Of a stretch of DNA of 64,000 nt, positions 8,396-18,876 are shown in pieces. Each line of letters starts with the position of its first letter. Position 1 is the first letter of the stretch. This DNA comes from Marinomonas rhodophyticola (GTDB lineage: Bacteria; Pseudomonadota; Gammaproteobacteria; Pseudomonadales; Marinomonadaceae). Made by a program: the position numbers and the translations under genes. The stretch is from NCBI RefSeq assembly GCF_026113935.1, contig NZ_JAPEUL010000007.1, forward strand, positions 372,001-436,000, in the 5' to 3' direction. The notes beneath the pieces are model-generated. The model made no database searches, was not told the origin of the DNA, and saw nothing but the letters and a program-made list of their open reading frames with translations.

Positions 8396-9232
8396 GTGTT
8401 ATTAAAAACGTTAATAAATACAAATGAACTGGCCATACTGCTTGGGCTGCCGGATGTGGTTGTTTTAGATTGTCGGTTTTATTTGACCGATCACACGAAA
8501 GGTAGGTCTGAGTATAATAAAGGGCACATTCCTGGTGCTATTTTTGTGGATGTTCATCATGAATTGGCTTCGCCAGAAACCACGTTGACTGGCCGACACC
8601 CTTTGCCAGAGGAAATGGTTTTTTCTAAGCAGTTGCAAGATTGGGGCATTGATATGAACTCTCAAGTCATCGTTTATGATGATATGGGAGGCGCCATTGC
8701 CGCTCGTGCTTGGTGGATGCTCAGTCAGCAAAATGTGGATGTTAGAGTCTTGAATGGTGGCTTTCCTGCATGGTGTAAACAAGGTAAAGACGTCTCTGTG
8801 ACACCCAGTATTGCTACACCAACATCCAATCAAATAAAGGTGTCATTTCCTTGGGCTATTAGTGAGCAAGCCATTGTGGAAAATTTTGAAACCAATCAAT
8901 TTCAGTTAGTGGACGCGAGGGCAGCAGATCGTTTTAATGGCGAAAATGAAACGATAGACCCTGTTGCTGGCCATATCCCAGGTGCGATAAACCGTCCTTT
9001 CTCCGATAATTTAGACCCTGAGGGGTACTTTAAACCCGCTGAGCAGTTGCATGTCGAGTGGCAAGATTGGTTGTCTGATAATGGTGATGCTTATGTGTAT
9101 TATTGTGGATCTGGGGTAACTGCCTGCCATAATGTTTTGGCTTTGAATCATGCAGGGATAGAAGCAAGACAAGTGTACGTGGGATCATGGAGTCAATGGT
9201 CTAAGAGAATGCTGAGAGCGTTAGCGACTTGA
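8396..9232 (+). CDS. sseA: 3-mercaptopyruvate/thiosulfate sulfurtransferase
   Basis: Two-domain rhodanese of 278 residues that moves sulfur from 3-mercaptopyruvate or thiosulfate to an acceptor. The first domain (about 8-125) is structural (VVVLDCRF, then GHIPGAIFVDV). The second carries the active-site loop CGSGVTA close to residue 240, the form typical of mercaptopyruvate sulfurtransferases. The start is GTG at 8396, preceded by GAGGAAAAGCCT. It is followed by a hairpin at 9244-9270. Confidence 0.9.
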   Translation: MLLKTLINTNELAILLGLPDVVVLDCRFYLTDHTKGRSEYNKGHIPGAIFVDVHHELASPETTLTGRHPLPEEMVFSKQLQDWGIDMNSQVIVYDDMGGAIAARAWWMLSQQNVDVRVLNGGFPAWCKQGKDVSVTPSIATPTSNQIKVSFPWAISEQAIVENFETNQFQLVDARAADRFNGENETIDPVAGHIPGAINRPFSDNLDPEGYFKPAEQLHVEWQDWLSDNGDAYVYYCGSGVTACHNVLALNHAGIEARQVYVGSWSQWSKRMLRALAT

Positions 9233-9243
9233 TTGGAGTTAAA

Positions 9244-9270
9244 CTTAGCCTCTGTTAAATAGAGGCTAAG
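9244..9270. terminator. Bidirectional hairpin between sseA and a small minus-strand gene
   Basis: CTTAGCCTCT (9244-9253) and AGAGGCTAAG (9261-9270) form a perfect 10-bp stem with a 7-base loop between converging genes. The T run is poor (CTGTTTGC), so strength is uncertain. Confidence 0.6.
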
Positions 9271-9291
9271 CTGTTTGCAAGACTATTGCGC

Positions 9292-9609
9292 TTAGTTTGG
9301 TGTTGCGCCAGCCATAAAAATTTGCACTTGTTGGTGTGTTTCACCCCAGATGTGTGACTTAATGGCGTGCAAAAAACGTTCTGCTTCTTTTAATGTGACA
9401 ATACCGTCCATTAATTTGATGCCAATGCCTTCTTGGGTAAAGAAAAAATACCAAGTGTGCTTGTCTACAATTGCTTCACCTTCTCCGTTATTGTAACAGA
9501 CTTGCTCAAATGGATAATCGCTGGGAATAAAGCAGGAAAGCTCTTTTCCTGCCGCGCCATAGTTGAGATCCGGGATGTAGCCTTGACGATCGACCAGTTC
9601 AAATTTCAT
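9292..9609 (-). CDS. Unrecognised small cytosolic protein
   Basis: A 105-residue product I cannot assign to a family. It has no signal peptide or membrane helix, is rich in aromatic residues in the middle (HTWYFFFTQEGIGIKLMDG) and ends with a helical stretch (LKEAERFLHAIKSHI). A strong site AAGGAG sits seven bases before the ATG, so it is very probably translated. It is a single-gene unit between sseA and ugd, converging on sseA. Confidence 0.75.
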   Translation of the reverse strand: MKFELVDRQGYIPDLNYGAAGKELSCFIPSDYPFEQVCYNNGEGEAIVDKHTWYFFFTQEGIGIKLMDGIVTLKEAERFLHAIKSHIWGETHQQVQIFMAGATPN

Positions 9610-9778
9610 GTGGAACTCCTTGTTTTTTTATTGATATTAGCCTTGGTGTTCTCTATTCGCTGACTTTATTGATGTAATTCACAAAAAAAGCATGATTTGG
9701 CATTTTTAATTATGGTGCAAGCTGTAAAATAGCGTCTTTTGAATACAAATTCTATCTTTATAGTGAAGGGTAAACGCA

Positions 9779-10949
9779 ATGAAAATAGCAGTGGCAGGAA
9801 CAGGGTACGTTGGCATTTCTAATGCTCTGTTATTAGCGAAGCACAATCAGGTTGTTGCTTTAGACATTGTTGCCGCTAAAGTGGATATGCTCAACAATAA
9901 ACAATCCCCGATTGAAGATCGTGATATTGAACGTTATTTAATTGAAGAGACGCTTGATTTTGCTGCGACCCTTGATAAGGAGGAAGCATATCTTGGTGCA
10001 GACTATGTGATCATCGCGACCCCCACTGATTATGACCCTGAGACCAATTATTTTAATACACGCCATGTTGAGTCTGTTATTCAAGACGTTATTCGCATTA
10101 ACCCCAAAGCAATTATGGTGGTGAAATCAACCGTTCCGGTTGGCTTTACGAAATCTGCAAGCGAGCGTTTTGCAACGAGTAACCTGTTGTTTTCGCCTGA
10201 GTTTCTGCGAGAAGGTAAAGCCTTACACGATAACTTATACCCTTCTCGCATTATTGTCGGTGAAGTGTCTGATCGAGCCTCAGGTGTTTGCTAATCTTTT
10301 GGTTCAGGGCGCAGACAAAGAAAATATTGATGTGTTGCTAACGGGGTCGACAGAAGCGGAAGCGATTAAGCTATTTGCCAACACTTATCTAGCTATGAGA
10401 GTGGCATTTTTTAACGAGTTAGACAGTTATGCAGAATCTCACCATTTAGACAGTCGTCAAATAATCGAGGGCGTTGGGTTAGATCCCCGTATAGGAAGCC
10501 ATTACAACAATCCCTCCTTTGGCTATGGCGGCTATTGTTTGCCAAAAGACACTAAGCAACTGCTTGCTAATTACGATAAAGTGCCTAATAACTTAGTGCG
10601 TGCCATTGTTGACGCGAATGCGACTCGAAAAGATTTTGTTGCTGAGTCCATTTTGAAAGGTAATCCTAAAGTGGTTGGTATTTACCGATTGGTCATGAAA
10701 GTTGGTTCAGATAATTTCAGAGCATCAGCGATTCAGGGCGTTATGAAGCGTATTAAAGCCAAGGGGGTTGAGGTCGTTGTGTATGAACCCGCCCTTGCCG
10801 AAGATCGATTTTTCAATTCAAAAGTGATAAAAAATCTAGAAGAGTTTAAAGCGCTCTCCGATATTATTGTTGCGAACAGAATGACTGATGATGTGCTTGA
10901 TGTGAAAGAAAAAGTCTATACACGTGATTTATTTGGTGTGGATTCTTGA
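9779..10949 (+). CDS. ugd: UDP-glucose 6-dehydrogenase, one frameshift
   Basis: Oxidises UDP-glucose to UDP-glucuronate with two NAD, feeding polysaccharide or lipid A sugar synthesis. The repaired product is 389 residues (E. coli Ugd 388). The N-terminal Rossmann motif [17 protein letters not shown], the central [28 protein letters not shown] and the catalytic cysteine in [11 protein letters not shown] are all present. The frame shifts by one extra base at about 10279-10283, between SDRA and [11 protein letters not shown]; the span is 3n+1, as one insertion predicts. It lies just upstream of yejM and the LPS genes. Confidence 0.93.
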
Positions 10950-10989
10950 TTAGATTTCTGATTTACATTATCAATTTTCATTTTTAGGT

Positions 10990-12821
10990 ATGATCATGGC
11001 GACCAGTAGTAAGCGTTCTGTTTTTAGCTGTTTTATAATCATAAATATATTTTTTTCTGTTCTTATATCTATACGATATTTTTCATTTTTGCCTGAGTTT
11101 CCAACGGATGTATTAGGGGCTTCATTTATTTTTACTAGCTTAATAGGGCAGATGGCGCTATTAGGTGGTATATTAGGTTTTTTTCTTTCTTCTTCGTTTT
11201 TTTACCTAGAAAGATTTTTTATTTTATAGTGAGTCTTTTGGCTTCTGTTGCATTATTTGTATTGCTAATAGATACCTTTGTTTTTGCTCAATATCGTTTC
11301 CATATTAATGAGGTGGTTCTTAAACTCGTCTTTTCTGGCGATGTAGTCGATTTTTCTCTTCTTACTTGGTTCGTCGTTATAGTAAGTTTTCTTGTTATAT
11401 TTCTTATCGAGTATTTTTTACTGCATTTCCTCACTAAAGATATAGGTAAAAGCGTTAAAAAAAGATATTTCGTTTCTGTATTTATTGTGTGTTTTTTAGC
11501 AAGTAACTTCATTCATATATGGGCAGCGGCAAATGCTTATCAGCCAGTCACTATAAGTAAAAGCTATCTGCCTTTATTTCAGCCAGCTACTGCAAATGGG
11601 TTTATGCGTAAGCATGGTTGGATTGATGAAGAAGCATTGGCTCAGCAAAAAGAGTTATCTTTAAAAGTCAGCAGTAATCTTAATTATCCAAGAGAAGTGC
11701 TCAGTACTATTTCTGTAGATAAGCCAGTGAATATTTTATTCTTGGTAGTCGATTCGTGGCGTTTTGATACCTTTAACGCAGATAATACGCCGAACTTATG
11801 GTCATATGCTCAAAATGGCGTTTCTTTTTCGAACCATATGTCTACAGGGAATGCCACTCGAACGGGGATTTTTGGTTTGTTTTATGGTTTGCCTGGTACA
11901 TATTGGCAGGCAGTATTATCAAATCAAAAGTCGCCTGTTTTAATGGACAGGCTTCAAGAATTGGATTATCAAATGGGAATATTTGCTTCTGCGTCTCTTA
12001 CAGACCCAGAGTTTAATAGGACTGTTTTTTCTAAAATAAATAATTTGCGGCTCAGATCTGAAGGTGAATCTCCAGCTGAAAGAGATCAGGGGTTGACCGA
12101 AGATTGGTTGCGCTGGTATCAAGCGAGAGATAAATCCAAACCGACTTTTTCGTTTCTTTTTTACGACGCTCCGCATGGCTACGATTTTCCGAATGATTAT
12201 GATAAACAATACACGCCAATGCTAAATACGGTGAATTATCTGGCTCTTAATAACGATACAGATCCAACCCTTTTTATGAATCGTTATAAAACCAGTGTGC
12301 GTTATGTAGATGAGTTGGCTAAAAAAGTATTGGATGAGCTGAAAGAGAGTGGTGATGCAGAGAATACTCTTGTCGTTATTACTGGTGATCATGCTCAAGA
12401 ACTCAATGATAATAAATTGAATTATTGGGGGCATAATAGCAATTTTACAGCGGCACAGATTCATGTTCCATTTATCATTGTTGGGCCTGATTTTTCCTCT
12501 GCCGACTCTAGTGATGTTCAGGTTTTAACTAGTCACGAAGATCTAGTGCCAACCTTAATGAAAAACTATCTTGGCGTGAATAGTCCTATAGATAGTTATT
12601 CAGAAGGATTAGACCTTTTGCATGATAAGACCAGAAGAGAGTGGGTGTTATCATCAAGCTATTCTGGCTATGCAATGATTACTAAAGACAGTATTTTAGA
12701 AGTTGGAGCAGGCGGTCAATATAAAGTTTATGATCTATCTAACCGCGTAAAAAAAGAGGCTGAACCAAACTATATTTATTTGAAAGATGCATTAGAAAGT
12801 ATCAGCCGATTTAAGAAGTAA
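10990..12821 (+). CDS. yejM: YejM/LapC-type membrane sulfatase-fold protein, one frameshift
   Basis: Homologue of E. coli YejM (PbgA/LapC), an inner-membrane protein that senses LPS and controls LpxC proteolysis. The N-terminal DUF3413 part has several membrane helices (about residues 12-30, 45-70, 80-100, 125-150); IWAAANAYQPVTISKSYLPL matches the E. coli linker, followed by a periplasmic alkaline-phosphatase-like domain (about 235-600). The frame breaks in a T6 run at 11215-11220; adding one T joins the first 79 codons to the rest. Metal-site-like residues VVDSWRFD and TGDHAQE are retained, whereas E. coli YejM has lost hydrolase residues. Position next to LPS genes fits the role. It ends at a perfect palindrome shared with the convergent glycosyltransferase. 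Confidence 0.88.
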
Positions 12822-12830
12822 TAGAGCGTT

Positions 12831-12866
12831 AATAACAGCTAAAGAGAATTCTCTTTAGCTGTTATT
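12831..12866. terminator. Perfect 36-base palindrome acting as bidirectional terminator
   Basis: Sixteen-base arms beginning AATAACAGCTAAAGAG meet at AATT, centred on an EcoRI-like GAATTC, and TTTAT follows on the plus strand. It ends yejM and also encodes the last nine residues and stop of the minus-strand glycosyltransferase, so it sits inside that gene's 3' end. Confidence 0.8.
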
Positions 12867-13896
12867 TTATGATAAAGAGATGAATAACTTTCTGCCATTC
12901 TTTGTGGTGTATAGTTTTCGAGTTGTTTTTTTGCGCCTTCAACTAATTTCGCTTGAAGAATCTTATCGCTAGAAAGTCTAATGATGGCCTCCTTTAATGC
13001 CAAACTATCATTTGGAGGAACTAGGATGCCTGTCTCATTATTAATAACAATATCTGGGATACCACCAACATTAGAGGCAATGATAGGCACATTGGCATCC
13101 ATCACATCTAACAAAGTTGATCCTAGGCCTTCATTGCGAGAGGGGAAAGCGAAGAGGTCGAAGTAAGGTAAATAATCACCAATCTTGGCTTTAAATCCCA
13201 TCCACGTAATGTTTGTCATTCCTTTGGACAAAGACTCAAGCTCTTCTTTGTCGGCACCATCACCAAAAAAACAATCTGCAGGTTAGGATGGCTTTTTTCT
13301 AATAAAGCTGCGGCTTCAATGAGTACCTTTTGTCCTTTGTGTTTATCAACTAAAGCACCTACATGACCCACAATGGTTTTTCCAGGAAAGGCGCTACGAA
13401 ACAACTCGCCTTCTTTATGATTGGTTTCTAAGTGGGCAAGCGTGCTTGGAATCTGATAAACCTCTCCCCATTGTTTATCGCGAATGTGGTTGGCAATAAG
13501 TGTTGATATGCCAACTAGTGCAGATGCATTTTGGTAAGTCTTTTGGTTTAGCCATTTATCTTTTACAGCCGTATCTACTCGCCGAGTAATGATATAAGGC
13601 GTACTTTTTAATAGCTTATGCACATAAGCCCAATGAACCGCTTTCGCCTCATGAGCGTGAACAATGTCGACCTTAGGGGTAGTGTAGTGCCCTGAGAGCT
13701 GATGATTTGCGGTAACGAAAGATAAATTGTCTATATCAGCCAGTCTATCGCGCAGAGGGGAGTCTTTACGACAAGCCAGTAGTTGTTGGGTATTAAAGTG
13801 CTTAGATAACGCTCTAATAAGCAGTTCAGTTTGCCTTTCTCCACCGCGGAAACCCTTGGCGAGATTGACATGGAGTACAGTTAGCGTTTTGCTCAA
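12839..13896 (-). CDS. Glycosyltransferase family 4 (GT-B), LPS core, one frameshift
   Basis: Nucleotide-sugar-dependent transferase, about 352 residues once repaired. The N-terminal half starts VLHVNLAKGFRGGERQTELL and contains DIVHAHEAKAVHWAY; the C-terminal half has the GT4 donor-site pattern FAFPSRNEGLGSTLLDVMD then PIIASNVGGIPDIV and GILVPPND. The frame breaks in an A7 run at 13265-13271 (T7 on the coding strand); one added T restores QIVFFGDGADKEELE. It is the last gene of the minus-strand LPS series, 18 bases after the GT2 gene. The acceptor sugar is unknown. Confidence 0.85.
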
Positions 13897-13914
13897 GGTG
13901 TATCGCCTGTTTTA

Positions 13915-14700
13915 TTACCAAATATTTTTGAAGTCGTCTTGTTGAGTGACGCTTGGATCGCGTTGATATTCCAGTAGTTTTGCGTATTTTAAATAGCTAT
14001 TCACCGCTGCACTTAAGGCAACGGTCATTCCATCAACACCACCCATAAAGCCTCGTTGAAAAATATATTTACGAATAAAGGCATTTAAGCCATGAGTGAA
14101 AGGAGATAAAGCATTTGCTCTCTTACCCTTGGCGTACATTATTTTTGCTGCTCTACCGCTGAAATTACGGCCTGGCTTGGCAAATAATTCGCCGATGTTC
14201 TTAAAGGAGTAATGGACAATATCCGCATCAATATTTTTGACATTTTTTGTTTGCACACTGGCGTGCTGTTTTACATCTGCGAAGCGGGTTTTGCTTGTAT
14301 TGTATAAACGTATGCAGCGGTCTGGATACCATCCACAATGTTTGATCCAGCGATCACCTATCATGTTTTGTCTACGAAACGAATACGCCTCAAAAGTGGC
14401 TGACTCTAAGTCGAGTTGTTGGATGGCTTCTGTCATCTCAGGGGTAAGGCGTTCATCAGCATCTAAGCTTAATACCCAAACATTTTTAGTATGATTTAGC
14501 GCAACATTTTTTTGGATGCCGTCGCCTAGGTAGGGTTGATGCACAATGGTCGCTCCTAACTCTTGAGCGATGGTAACGGTATTATCTGTGCTGCCAGAGT
14601 CAACCACGATAATCTCATCGCATACAGTTTGCATGGATTTGATGCACGCTGCGATATTTTTTTCTTCATTTAAGGTGATGATATTACCTGAAATTTTCAT
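13915..14700 (-). CDS. Glycosyltransferase family 2, WaaE/KdtX-like core transferase
   Basis: GT-A transferase of 261 residues with N-terminal SGNIITLNEEKNIAACIKSM, nucleotide-binding VVDSGSTDNTVTIAQELGA, and the DXD-type LSLDADERLTPE. The later YPDRCIRLYN and the HYSF motif are typical of LPS-core glucosyltransferases of the WaaE/LgtF group. The ATG at 14700 is two bases after the stop of the GT9 gene, with AAAGAG before it; a longer frame reaching 14889 runs into that gene and is not the start. Probably adds glucose to heptose I, but that is family knowledge. Confidence 0.85.
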   Translation of the reverse strand: MKISGNIITLNEEKNIAACIKSMQTVCDEIIVVDSGSTDNTVTIAQELGATIVHQPYLGDGIQKNVALNHTKNVWVLSLDADERLTPEMTEAIQQLDLESATFEAYSFRRQNMIGDRWIKHCGWYPDRCIRLYNTSKTRFADVKQHASVQTKNVKNIDADIVHYSFKNIGELFAKPGRNFSGRAAKIMYAKGKRANALSPFTHGLNAFIRKYIFQRGFMGGVDGMTVALSAAVNSYLKYAKLLEYQRDPSVTQQDDFKNIW

Positions 14701-14702
14701 AC

Positions 14703-15636
14703 TTAGCTCTTTAGCAGTGTCACCGCATGATCTATTACGGCTTGTGGTTGGATAGTTTTTATACCTTGCCCTTCTTGTGGAAGTATTTTTATCGATTTTG
14801 GATGATATAGAAACCACTCTGTATTTGGTTCTCTGAAGAGTCCAATATAGGGTTTTTGCATACATTGCGCTATATGAGAAGGGCCGCAATCATTTGCGAT
14901 TGTCAAATCGCATTCATCCACTAATTTTGCGATGTCTTTGATGGGGATGTTTATATACAAAGAAAAGCGGTTATCAGAGCGTATGAGTTTTTCCACAAAC
15001 ACAATTTCATCTTTCTCGTCAGGCCCTAGTAATACATTGATATGGCAGCTTTTATTGACTGACTGTGCAATTGATTTGCTCGCTGATACGAAGTTTTCGA
15101 TCCCCCACTTTTTTATTTCTCCGGCACCACCACCGGGCATAATAAGGATGTTTAGTTCTGCTTTTTTTGTCTCTAATTTGGAGTCCTTTATTAAAGAAAA
15201 AATGGTGCGGAAAGATGTTCTAATAGTGCTTGTTCATCTTTAATAAAGATCTTCAGATAGGCGCTTGCCCTGTATTCACTAGTACATAATACATTGTGAG
15301 TGTTTGATGTCAGACGTGCGAGAGAGTCATTTTTGACCAGATCAAATAGATTCCCTTTTCCCAGAATCTTATGCAGCATGACGGGGAGGCGATTGCTTGG
15401 TCTTAAATTAAGTAAATTATCACAGCTGCAAAGCTTTTTTATTTCTTCTATTTTGCTGTTTGAATGAATGCACTCTTCTATCCATGGTAGTTGTTGATAA
15501 ACCCATGAAACATTGCTTTTTGATAAAAGCGTCAGAGGCACTTGTTTTCCATGATGAAGGAAAAAAAGTACAAAACAGGTAGGCTGGTTATTTGAGCGCC
15601 AAAGTGTGGTCTGTTTCTAAGTAGTACAAGATTCAT
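14703..15636 (-). CDS. Glycosyltransferase family 9 (heptosyltransferase-like), two frameshifts
   Basis: GT-B transferase of about 311 residues after repair. Its start is fixed by an ATGA overlap: ATG at 15636-15634 shares bases with the TGA of waaF, giving [15 protein letters not shown]. Two coding-strand T runs are each one base short, at 15561-15567 and 15197-15202. Repairing them joins the N-terminus to PLTLLSKSNVSWVYQQ and then to LNILIMPGGGAGEIKKWG. The C-terminal domain carries the GT9 donor-site pattern DLTIANDCGPSHIAQCMQKP. Fourth gene of the minus-strand LPS series; its sugar specificity is not known. Confidence 0.82.
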
Positions 15637-16637
15637 GGGGAAATGACTGCCCTTATCACTCTATCTGGAGTGAGTTGAGTCTGACAGTTCGTGTGCCCTA
15701 ATGGGCAAGTCCGTTTAAAACAAGGTGAGCATTCTAGGTGAAGGTTATGAATGGTCTTGTTTTCCGTCAGAGGTGGGGTGAACGCTTCGCTAGTCGAGCC
15801 ATAGATGCCGTGAACTTCTGTTCCTACCGCAGCCGCGATGTGCATCAAACCAGAATCATTGCTCACCGCTTTTTCTGCGGCGGCAAGTAGGTCTATCGCA
15901 TCGACTAATTGTGTTTTACCGCATAAATTATGGGCAAATTCGCCTAATCCTCTTGTTATAATTTCGCCATCCGAGGCGTCTTTCGGGCCACCTAAAACCC
16001 AAATTTGGTAACCCGAGTCAATGGCGCTTTTCGCTAATTCGTGAAAGTAGGCAATGGGCCATTGTTTTGAAGGGCCAAACTCCGCCCCAGCCATCAGCGC
16101 AATGGCTGGTCTATCTGATAAATGGTGCTGTTGATAAAGACTTTTCTGGTTTTCTGAATTAACACTTAAAGCAGGAGACGGAATATCCACAGGTGGATAC
16201 GCCTGCTCTTTTGGTAGACCGAGAGAGGTAAAGCGCTTTACGGTTTGATTTAAAATATTTTTATCGAGCTTGCGACGCTCGTTGAGTAACACATAACGCT
16301 GTTCACCAGTAAAGCCAACACGATGTGGCACTTTGGCAAAAAAAGGCACTAAAGCTGACTTCCATGAACGAGGCATAATAATGGCATGGTCATAATGTTC
16401 TGCACGCAGGGTATAACCAAGGTTACGGCGTGTGCTGATGCCCCATTCACCATGACTTGTTGGCAGGGTGATGGCATGTCTTACTTCTGGCATACGCGCT
16501 AAGATAGGAGAAGACCAACTGGGGCCTATGACATCAATAATCGCTTCTTCATCACGTTGTTTTAGCGTGATGAAGAGACTTTGTGCCATCACCATGTCAC
16601 CCACCCAAGATGGGCCAACTATTAAATATTTAGCCAT
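15633..16637 (-). CDS. waaF: ADP-heptose:LPS heptosyltransferase II
   Basis: Adds the second heptose to the inner core on the cytoplasmic face of the inner membrane. The 334-residue product starts [21 protein letters not shown], the classic WaaF opening, which fixes the ATG at 16637; the longer frame adds 11 unrelated residues. Further signatures are [35 protein letters not shown] and [14 protein letters not shown], and the C-terminal [18 protein letters not shown] cluster. It overlaps the end of hldD by 8 bases and the start of the GT9 gene by an ATGA, indicating coupled translation. Confidence 0.95.
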   Translation of the reverse strand: MAKYLIVGPSWVGDMVMAQSLFITLKQRDEEAIIDVIGPSWSSPILARMPEVRHAITLPTSHGEWGISTRRNLGYTLRAEHYDHAIIMPRSWKSALVPFFAKVPHRVGFTGEQRYVLLNERRKLDKNILNQTVKRFTSLGLPKEQAYPPVDIPSPALSVNSENQKSLYQQHHLSDRPAIALMAGAEFGPSKQWPIAYFHELAKSAIDSGYQIWVLGGPKDASDGEIITRGLGEFAHNLCGKTQLVDAIDLLAAAEKAVSNDSGLMHIAAAVGTEVHGIYGSTSEAFTPPLTENKTIHNLHLECSPCFKRTCPLGHTNCQTQLTPDRVIRAVISP

Positions 16638-17577
16638 GTGTATCGAGCCAACCCAAATAGTCTTGCACACCTTGTGCTAAGCCACGAAAATTACCTTTGT
16701 AGCCTGCGTCACGAAGTTTACTGATATCTGCTTGAGTAAAGCTTTGATAAGCGCCTTTCAAGTGTTCCGGGAAAGGGATGTATTCAATTTCGCCTTTTTT
16801 ATAATGGGCGATAACCGTTTCCGCTATGGTGCGGAATGGTTCTGCTTTGCCTGTGCCTAGATTGAAAATTCCAGATTTTTCCGGATTTTCTAGAAACCAA
16901 AGTTTGGTATTTACGAGATCTTCAACATAAATAAAATCTCGGCTTTGACCGCCCGCCTCGTAGCCATCGTAGGCGCCAAATAATTTCGGATTTTCGCCTG
17001 CCAGTACCTGATTGCGAAGATGAAAAGCCACACTGGCCATACTGCCTTTGTGTTGTTCACGAGGACCATAGACATTGAAGTAACGGAAACCCACTATTTG
17101 GCTTTTCGCTTTCGGTAACACTGCGCGAATGTATTGGTCAAATTGAAATTTAGAGTAGGCGTACATATTAAGCGGTTTTTCGTTTTCGCGAGATTCTTGG
17201 AAAACGGGGCCAGAGCCGTAAACTGAAGCAGAGGATGCATAAGAGAATGCGGCTTCATGCTTTAGGCAAAAATCTAATACTGCTTTTGAATACTGGTAAT
17301 TGACGTCCATCACATATTTGCCGTTCCATTCGGTGGTTGCTGAGCAAGCACCTTCATGAAAAACGGCAATCGGGTTAATGCCTAAGGTGTCATTTTTAAT
17401 GGCATCTAAAAAATCGTACATATCCATGTAATCGGCAATATCAAGGTCAGATAGATTCAGACACTTTTTCCCATCTGTCAGGTCGTCGACGAGAAGGATG
17501 TTTTTGATGCCTTTGTTATTTAGGGCTTTAATGATATTACTGCCAATGAATCCAGCACCACCAGTGACTATATACAT
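16630..17577 (-). CDS. hldD: ADP-L-glycero-D-manno-heptose 6-epimerase
   Basis: Last step of ADP-heptose synthesis, using bound NADP. The 315-residue product opens with the Rossmann motif [16 protein letters not shown] and keeps the SDR catalytic [11 protein letters not shown] (Tyr and Lys) and the substrate loop [20 protein letters not shown]. It starts the heptose part of the minus-strand cluster, 54 bases after the AGE epimerase gene, and overlaps waaF by 8 bases. Confidence 0.96.
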   Translation of the reverse strand: MYIVTGGAGFIGSNIIKALNNKGIKNILLVDDLTDGKKCLNLSDLDIADYMDMYDFLDAIKNDTLGINPIAVFHEGACSATTEWNGKYVMDVNYQYSKAVLDFCLKHEAAFSYASSASVYGSGPVFQESRENEKPLNMYAYSKFQFDQYIRAVLPKAKSQIVGFRYFNVYGPREQHKGSMASVAFHLRNQVLAGENPKLFGAYDGYEAGGQSRDFIYVEDLVNTKLWFLENPEKSGIFNLGTGKAEPFRTIAETVIAHYKKGEIEYIPFPEHLKGAYQSFTQADISKLRDAGYKGNFRGLAQGVQDYLGWLDTHG

Positions 17578-17631
17578 AACTTATGTCCTATTTTGTCTTT
17601 ATTAAGTATGTCTTTAAAACCAGACTTTTAC

Positions 17632-18780
17632 TTAAAAAGAATCTTCTAAATCATTATTTGCTTTTGCCCATGCTATCACTTCTGTAAGGCCTAGAAAAAT
17701 ATGATAGCTGCTCGTGCCTGGGAGTGGAAAGTCTTTTGGCGTATTATCGGCATTAAGGTATTCGTTCCAGCGCCCATTTGGCTGTAAATAGTGTTGTTGC
17801 ATAAAGTCGAGCGCTTTTTCTAAACGATTTATTTTTTCTTCTTTTCCGATGGGCATAACCGTGACGGCTTTCAGGTATTCAGTGATCGGCCAAATACGTT
17901 TTTCTTTGTCGATAGGGTGGTAGTCGTTGCCGTCGATCTGGTTGTAAATCCCCCCATTGTTTGCAAGTCCATGGCGGCTAGCTGTTAGCCAGAGTTGCTG
18001 TGCAAGGTCTGTATAGTCTGAATTAGGTAAAATTTTATTGGCTTGATAAAGCAACCATACCCACTCAAAGTGATGGCCAGGTTCTACCAGATGTCCCGTC
18101 GTTGGGTGTAACTGCCAGTCTGTGTTGAAAAACTCACGCAGTGTTTTGGACTTTTTATCATAAAAATGCGCTAAGGCTAAGGCAAGAAGGGATTGTATTG
18201 TTGCCTTATAGTCAGCATCTTGAGTGACTTCAAAGGCAGCAATATAGCCTTCTAAAAGGTGCATGTGTGGGTTTTGGCGACGAGTCTGTTCAACATCGAC
18301 AGGAAAAGATTCATAAAAGCCGCCGGATTCAGCCTGCATATTGTTTAAGAGAAACTGATGTGTTTCTTTCATGTAAGAAAGCGCTCTGTCATCGTTTGTC
18401 ACTTTGTAGTAGTGGCTAAAGGACAGTAGAACAAAGGCGAGGGCATAGGCATCAGAGTGTTGATCTTTAATGGATAAATCGTCATTTAAAGCGAAAATCC
18501 AACGACCATCAATGAAGTATCGAGAAGTAATAAAATTAAACAGTGGCCCTAACAATGCTTGCCAATCTTTGGTGTGATGATTTTGGCAGGCATGGCTAAA
18601 AGTATAAAGTTGGCGGCATTGAGTGAGTAAGCGAATACGGTTAATGGAGTTTATTGTCCAGTCATGATTCATGCTTTCATAGCTAAAACCCTGTTCTTTA
18701 TCGATGCCATGACGCGACCAATTCTTCAATAGCCCATCAAACAAAAAAGATTGGCTAGATAGTAGAGCGGAATTCAGCAT
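17632..18780 (-). CDS. AGE-family sugar epimerase/isomerase
   Basis: 382-residue alpha/alpha-barrel protein of the N-acylglucosamine 2-epimerase family. Characteristic pieces are RLLTQCRQLYTFSHA (about 50-64), NPHMHLLEGYIAAFE (catalytic His), VEPGHHFEWVWLL (second catalytic His) and RIWPITEYLKAVT. Relatives include mannose isomerase, YihS-type aldose-ketose isomerase and GlcNAc epimerase; sequence alone does not choose. It has no signal peptide. It is first in the minus-strand series and divergent from hldE, so it may supply a hexose isomer for LPS; that link is inference. Confidence 0.82.
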   Translation of the reverse strand: MLNSALLSSQSFLFDGLLKNWSRHGIDKEQGFSYESMNHDWTINSINRIRLLTQCRQLYTFSHACQNHHTKDWQALLGPLFNFITSRYFIDGRWIFALNDDLSIKDQHSDAYALAFVLLSFSHYYKVTNDDRALSYMKETHQFLLNNMQAESGGFYESFPVDVEQTRRQNPHMHLLEGYIAAFEVTQDADYKATIQSLLALALAHFYDKKSKTLREFFNTDWQLHPTTGHLVEPGHHFEWVWLLYQANKILPNSDYTDLAQQLWLTASRHGLANNGGIYNQIDGNDYHPIDKEKRIWPITEYLKAVTVMPIGKEEKINRLEKALDFMQQHYLQPNGRWNEYLNADNTPKDFPLPGTSSYHIFLGLTEVIAWAKANNDLEDSF

Positions 18781-18876
18781 TGTGTAAAAGCCTTATTTCG
18801 TGTGTTTTAGGTATGTCCAACTTATTGAGGGAGTATGATAAGATGAGTGTCTCTAAAAATCGATTATTATGTGGCT

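Noticed and set aside
10990-11229. Stand-alone small membrane protein before yejM
   Set aside because: It aligns with the DUF3413 N-terminus of YejM and joins the next frame by one T in a T6 run.
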